Origin: DASUZB01 sp036377075
GTDB taxonomy: Bacteria; Actinomycetota; CALGFH01
Reading direction: 5' to 3'
Length of the DNA stretch: 6,082 nucleotides
Assembly: GCA_036377075.1 (NCBI GenBank)
Contig: DASUZB010000276.1
Coordinates: 1-6,082, forward strand
Positions 5,548-6,082 of the stretch are shown piece after piece. The notes below the pieces were generated by a model. It was given only the letters and a program-made list of their open reading frames with translations, did not search any database and was not told the DNA's origin. A program made the translations under genes and the position numbers. Numbering within the stretch: position 1 is the stretch's first letter; each line of letters opens with the position of its first letter.

Positions 5548-6082
5548 CTAGCCGCGAGCGCCGACCCGGGCCGCCGCCCGGATCAGCCTGGCGACCACGT
5601 CGGGGTGCGAGGCCGGCGAGGCGTGGCTGGAGCGAACCTCCACGGTCCTGGCGCCGATGCGGGCGGCCATGAACCGCAGCAGGTCCGGGTTGATCATCCG
5701 GTCCTGGGTGGAGACCAGGAACCACGACGGCAGCGCCTTCCACGCCGGCGGCCCCGCCGGGTCGGTGAAGCTCCTGGCTGCGATCGGCTTTTGCACCGCG
5801 GCCAGGACCCGCGCCTCCTCCACCGGGAGGTCCTGGGCGAAGTTGGCCGGGATCGCCGCCGGGTCGAACCACAGAAATCCCAGCGAGTCGGGCTGGGTGT
5901 GGGCCAGGCCAGGCGGCGGCGGGAACCGGCTACCGAGCTCGCCGAGGGTCTCGCCCTCGTCGGGCGCGAACGCCGAGGCGAACACCAGGCCGACCACGTT
6001 CTGGACGCCGGTGGCGGCGCCGGAGATCACCGCACCGCCGTAGGAGTGGCCGGCCAGGACGGTGGGGCCCCGCAGCCGCTCG
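5548..6082 (-). CDS. Serine alpha/beta hydrolase (esterase family), N-terminus beyond the window
   Basis: The last 177 codons of a gene entering from the right edge. It has a Ser nucleophile in AGHSYGGAV (visible residue 13), not Asp as in its neighbours, so it is an esterase-like enzyme. FASAFAPDEGET and PAWKALPSWFLVSTQDRMINP match a bacterial family related to plant methylesterases/hydroxynitrile lyases and pyrethroid-type esterases. The acid is likely Asp127 (STQDRMI) and the base His153 (RSSHASPASHP). WFDPAAIPANFAQDLP at about 71-86 is the cap region typical of this group. About 60-80 residues with the first strands and oxyanion hole are missing off-window. The stop is TAG at 5548-5550. 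It is co-directional with the epoxide hydrolase 108 bases further on and may share its transcript. Family confident, substrate unknown. Confidence 0.88.
   Translation of the reverse strand, partial: ERLRGPTVLAGHSYGGAVISGAATGVQNVVGLVFASAFAPDEGETLGELGSRFPPPPGLAHTQPDSLGFLWFDPAAIPANFAQDLPVEEARVLAAVQKPIAARSFTDPAGPPAWKALPSWFLVSTQDRMINPDLLRFMAARIGARTVEVRSSHASPASHPDVVARLIRAAARVGARG

Noticed and set aside
1..6082. CRISPR array, insertion sequence, tRNA or prophage genes
   Set aside because: No regularly spaced repeats, transposase or integrase motifs, terminal inverted repeats or tRNA-like folds were found on reading both strands.

Overview
The window is GC-rich DNA (roughly two-thirds G+C by eye) with G/C-ending codons and strong Shine-Dalgarno sites. 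This fits a high-GC bacterium, most likely an actinomycete or relative; no rRNA, tRNA or taxonomic marker fixes the species. Every supported gene lies on the minus strand, so the order of transcription is from high to low coordinates. The content is a run of alpha/beta-hydrolase-fold enzymes, mostly of the epoxide-hydrolase type, with a small cupin in the middle and a thioredoxin-fold protein at the end.

Layout in transcription order: (1) 6082-5548, the 3' part of a serine-type alpha/beta hydrolase (GHSYGG nucleophile elbow). (2) A 108-base gap holding a TTGACA hexamer and a short inverted repeat. (3) 5439-4552, an intact soluble-epoxide-hydrolase-like enzyme with a GHDWGG elbow and the two cap-domain tyrosine motifs. 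(4) About 4538-4248, a cupin with both metal-binding motifs but no convincing start codon. (5) 4221-4073, a good signal-peptide coding segment one frame away from the next gene. (6) 4072-2879, an intact epoxide hydrolase with an EHN N-terminal domain (here EHN-B). (7) A 285-base gap with a GC-rich hairpin and no convincing gene. (8) 2593-1372, a second EHN epoxide hydrolase (EHN-A), a tandem paralogue of EHN-B, broken by two single-base frameshifts. (9) 1347-405, another Asp-nucleophile alpha/beta hydrolase, also broken by two single-base frameshifts; no stop codon separates it from EHN-A. (10) 356-1, the 5' part of a DipZ-like thioredoxin-fold protein with CINW in place of CxxC.

The most notable structure is the 405-2593 block. 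Restoring one base at each of four places (near 2304, 2108, 898 and 688) gives one uninterrupted 730-codon reading frame plus stop, made of an EHN epoxide hydrolase followed by a second alpha/beta hydrolase. A strong internal ribosome binding site sits just before the second domain. All four lesions are losses of one G/C next to G/C runs, so base-calling or assembly error is a serious alternative to real gene decay. The same direction of shift would also join the orphan signal peptide to EHN-B.

As a whole, the cluster looks like an accessory catabolic or detoxification locus: four Asp-nucleophile hydrolases that could open epoxides or release halide, one Ser hydrolase that could cleave esters, and small partner proteins. 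No natural substrate can be assigned from sequence. I see no CRISPR array, integrase, transposase, RNA gene or phage gene. I do not see a clearly novel defence or mobile system here; the unusual features are the tandem and fused hydrolase arrangement and the clustered frameshifts.
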